Assembly: GCA_012295275.1 (NCBI GenBank)
Contig: CM022666.1
Location: 15,300,940-15,360,939 of the forward strand
Direction of reading: 5' to 3'
Source: Chrysomallon squamiferum
Taxonomy: Eukaryota > Mollusca > Gastropoda > Neomphalida > Peltospiridae
Length of the DNA: 60,000 bases
Shown: piece by piece, positions 56,541-60,000 of the stretch
Layout of the letters: each line of letters opens with the position of its first letter
Position numbering within the stretch: position 1 is the stretch's first letter
Notes under the pieces: generated by a model
The model's database searches: none
The model's input: the letters and a program-made list of their open reading frames with translations, nothing else
What the model was told of the DNA's origin: nothing
Program-made: the position numbers and the translations under genes

Positions 56541-56767
56541 ATTTAATACAGTTACTACATATAGCATTATTGTATTTATCTTGCTGTTTGAAAAATATGA
56601 CTGTAAGAAAAATATTCCAGTTAACACTGAAATTTAAAACTAGTCCAAACATAAGAAATTTAATATAAAATTTATTTGAATGTTATAATATTTCGCACAA
56701 TTCAGAAATTTGTTGATAACGTACAAACGTTTACATATTGTCATAAGAGCTTTTTTTAAATTTTTTT

Positions 56768-56798
<31 letters not shown>

Positions 56799-57060
56799 TT
56801 TTATTGTATTATAAATATCTTATAAGTTTAAATTTATTTATTTTGGATGTTATTTTTATTTATTTATTTATCTATTTATTTATTTGTTCTTGATTTGATG
56901 GTAGTGCTGATTCTTTTCTTTTCATTTAGTGATGTCATAACGATATGAAACTGTTGACTTCAGCAAATATATTTTCATTATTTAATAATACAACGTTCTT
57001 CGTTGTCAGTGTGAATCCTGTCTGTTGACAGACTTTGTTAAATACATGAAAATATTAAAT
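55895..57060 (+). other. ZNF341: Likely 3' UTR of ZNF341
   Basis: T/A-rich sequence with ATT and TTTA repeats. A block of about 90 bp at 55965-56060 (with AATATTAATATTGTTCTCAT) is repeated in tandem at 56060-56155. The best polyadenylation candidate is ATTAAA at 57054-57059 followed by a GT-rich element (57067-57085), giving a UTR of about 1.15 kb. Several earlier AT-rich hexamers are possible, so the end is uncertain. Confidence 0.35.
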
Positions 57061-57274
57061 CATTTCATTGTTGTTCGTTGTGTTTTATTTTAGTTAATCA
57101 ATTAATCTGTAGCTATCTCGGTGATAAGCTGTTATACTATTTTAAAGCATGCATATATTTCAGTAGTATTATTTTATCGCCGATTTGCATTTTCTGAAAG
57201 AGATGGCAGAAAGGGGAGGTAATTAAATCATATCTTTCTACGTCTGCATTAGATCTGCATGTAAATGGACAACG

Positions 57275-57365
<91 letters not shown>

Positions 57366-57581
57366 AGAAAAAATTTAATGTCAATTGAGAATTTCAGTAT
57401 CTTTCTTTTCATTTTTGAGAAAACTGGAACGTCTGTGACAGACATAAACACAAATCTAAACATTATCAAGATTTGTGATATTTGTTGATGCATACATATA
57501 TCAGTGTTTCATAGAATATATAAACAATTCTTATTTCCCCCGTTATATGTTAAATTTAATAGTAATGATGATGATGATATC

Positions 57582-57612
<31 letters not shown>

Positions 57613-58325
57613 AAAATAAAATTTAAACAACAACAAACAAACAAACGAACAAAAGAGACCCAACTAAAATATCAAAATATATAAAATATTTTTATTTCAA
57701 AATTGCAACAATTGATACAGTTTGCGATTATAACTCTAGGAAAAGATAAATTTGATAAAAACTGTATTTACACTAAAGAAAATAAATTCAACAACTTGAT
57801 AACACTTGAAGTGTACAGGTGAAATAGAGAGTCGAAGTGTCTATCGGAGATTCACATGCGTACAAAATTCTCATTCAGTGAAGGTTGCTATTTCCACATG
57901 TAACGAGAAATTATAACTGATATTAAATTAACTGGTTATTATGAGAGTGAAACTTGGAATGATTCATCCACATCTGTTCTGAAAGTTCTATAATTCTGAG
58001 GTAATTAAATACTCATCACTGACAGAACCACAGATAAAACGACAGTTATATTTTACATTAAATGTGTGTTATTTTAAATTATATATTTATATCATATTAT
58101 ATTATATTACATTATACTATACTATATTATATTGTGTTATGTTATGTTATGTTATTTTATATTATTACAATTTATAGAGTGCAGAAAGGGGAGGTATTTA
58201 AAATCACATCTTCTGTTTGGTATTTTAATTGTTGTTATTGTTGTTGTCGTTATTCTTATTATCATTATTTTGAGTTTATAACTGGTGTTTGCTTATTACT
58301 TTATCTCTAACACGCAGGCACACAC

Positions 58326-58399
<74 letters not shown>

Positions 58400-59192
58400 C
58401 GTCTCTCACTGTTAATCAGTTTAATTTAATTCTGTTTCTTTAACAAATGAATTACTGATACGTTTTCAAATGTTATTATTACAGTTTCTACATTTATGTT
58501 TTTACCGTTGTTCTCAGCTGGTAACAGAGGGGCAGCGTTTTAACGTAACGATAAACTGAATATTTGATGTTTTAAGATACCGACATCTGTTCTTAGGATT
58601 GCGCAGGTACTGGACCATTTATCTGGACCAGAAATCGGGAAAATCGAGAAAAACAGCAATTTTTTTTTTTAAGTTTGAATCAGGCGTCCTTTCTAGTTTC
58701 CACGAAGCCAGTTCAAATGAGAGTGTTGCAGTGTGTAGGTGATTCTGTTACAATAAGTTATTATTTGTTTCAGTTTAGCCCTCATTTTTCGTTTATTGTC
58801 CGGTCTAAAATTCTGGCACAAACGACGATTGCCAGAGAAAAGCGTATTCAGAACAGGTGTTTGAGAATTTTGAATAAATTAATAAAAATCAAACACACTG
58901 TATTTTGAAGTATATTAATTTGTATCAGTTAATTACATATTCATTGTTTGTTTTATTTTTTAAGAACATTTTTAATGTTATTAATAATACTAATACTACT
59001 AGTACTACTACTACTAATAATAATACCAATAGATGAATTTTACAAAATGCGTATAAAACAAAATCTAAATATTTTAAACATTTAAATATATAATCTACTT
59101 ATGTTTGTACCTAATGACACATTATTTTTTTAATTGTACTTCTAGCTTGATGCTAATAAATTCTGAAAAATAAACTAAAACAAGTACATAAC
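57061..59192. other. Convergent intergenic region with two (CT)n blocks, no supported gene
   Basis: Pure CT runs lie at 57279-57362 and 58331-58392. Each is preceded, 70-150 bases upstream, by a related segment containing GCAGAAAGGGGAGGTA (57208 and 58181), so the two blocks appear to be diverged duplicates. An ATATTATA-type tract is at 58085-58165. A 77-codon frame at 58675-58908 has no recognisable domain. The 3' UTR of the minus-strand DUF885 gene should lie at the right edge. Confidence 0.5.
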
Positions 59193-59410
59193 TCAGAGAC
59201 CGGGCCTAAAATAACATGCCACTGAGGACAAAATTACCGCGACAGAGTTAACGGTCGTTAATTGTAAAGAGGGCGCTGCTCCGGCAATGCAGTCGTGTTT
59301 GGTTTTGACGTCATCAATCCAAGTTTGGATGGTGCTTTTCAATACGTCGAGAGGCTGTCCGCCATTTTCTAGAACCACCCTGTGAAATTCTTTTATGTTG
59401 AACTTATTAC
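59193..59410 (-). CDS. Last exon of a DUF885-family protein (partial gene)
   Basis: On minus, an acceptor (AACACAG) precedes codons for NKFNIKEFHRVVLENGGQPL, then DVLKSTIQTWIDDVK, a short linker and a hydrophobic C-terminal stretch (VNSVAVILSSVACYF) before TGA at 59195-59193. The first part matches the end of DUF885 proteins, where a conserved F-H-x-x-V-L-x-x-G-x-x-P-L-x-x-L motif closes the domain. DUF885 proteins are thought to be metallopeptidase-like and are known as expanded families in some invertebrates. The hydrophobic tail could be a membrane or GPI-type anchor signal. The rest of the gene lies beyond 60000. A GTAATT after the SVA codons could alternatively be a donor, making this a penultimate exon. 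Confidence 0.72.
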
Positions 59411-60000
59411 CTGTGTTTAAAAAAAGAAAAAAAAAAAAAAAGAAAATGATAAACCAAGGACATATAACTGAGGGATATATATATTTAAAAAGTTATGACT
59501 TACATACGTTCGAAAAAAAGAAGAAAAAAAGAAAGTACTATACCGCTTTAGAATTTGAGGAAAGTGTTAAAATTAGCAGTAGGCTACTTTTTAAACTAGC
59601 ATGGACAAACAGGAACGATAACTCGTAACGGCATAAATTGCGTCTGCTTAAAAAAATGGCTCCAGATTTTTCCAATTTAATGGATTCAAACTACGCCTGA
59701 ATGTTCATTTCTGGTGGTTGTGTCACGGCGAACTTTGCCAGCAAGAAAAGTTAAAACATTAATCAGCTAGAACATTACAATTTCTGTTTATTAAGCACGC
59801 ATTTGCACAAAAATGTATCCAGTCTGAGACATTTGATTAAGGTGAAAATGTAAACCTTTATTAGAGTAAATCACAAAAACATACAGAAAATGGACATAAA
59901 ATTATTGAATTTCGATCTGAAACCGTCACATTTTCTGGATTTTTTTTTTTTTTTTTTTACTTTTTTTTGTTATTTGGATGATTGCCCTGATACATTCCGT
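59411..60000. other. Intron of the DUF885-family gene
   Basis: No further exon is visible. The stretch has poly-A/AAG tracts at 59418-59446 and 59514-59535, and a T run at 59940-59959. The preceding exon must start beyond the window. Confidence 0.45.

Noticed and set aside
58675-58908. 77-codon open frame on plus
   Set aside because: No domain, no splice context and no composition shift that would support a gene.

Overview
This is a eukaryotic nuclear window, very AT-rich and full of microsatellites and minisatellites, with short protein-coding exons separated by introns of about 0.3-3 kb. The gene set is metazoan (TRIP13/PCH2, PDCD6/ALG-2, ZNF341, a DUF885-family protein), and the mix suggests a lophotrochozoan, most likely a mollusc. 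The phylum is inferred from general genome character, not proved.

Layout, left to right. (1) 1-3056: repeat-rich flank with no supported gene. (2) 3057-8756 (+): secreted four-EF-hand protein with TATA box, 5' UTR exon and seven coding exons; its His-rich penultimate exon is tandemly duplicated. (3) 12432-22890 (-): TRIP13, 11 exons, with one frame disruption in exon 3. (4) 27900-33872 (-): an unrecognised coiled-coil protein of 416 aa in 8 exons. (5) 35997-40816 (+): PDCD6/ALG-2, with two alternative copies of the exon encoding EF-hand 1. (6) 43168-55894 (+): ZNF341-like C2H2 zinc-finger factor, 12 exons, 949 aa, with an AT-hook. (7) 59193-59410 (-): last exon of a DUF885-family protein whose body lies beyond the window.

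Orientation: gene 1 and TRIP13 converge. TRIP13 and the coiled-coil gene are tandem on minus. The coiled-coil gene and PDCD6 diverge from a shared 2.1-kb interval that holds a perfect palindromic RFX X-box and an ETS site. ZNF341 and the DUF885 gene converge. The genes do not form an obvious pathway. All exon junctions were placed by hand from GT/AG sites, reading-phase continuity and protein family resemblance; no alignment software was run.

The main theme of the hunt is duplication at exon-intron boundaries: two whole-exon duplications (PDCD6 EF-hand 1; the His-rich exon of gene 1), several partial-exon duplications that carry splice sites, and minisatellite arrays that begin or end within a few tens of bases of splice sites.
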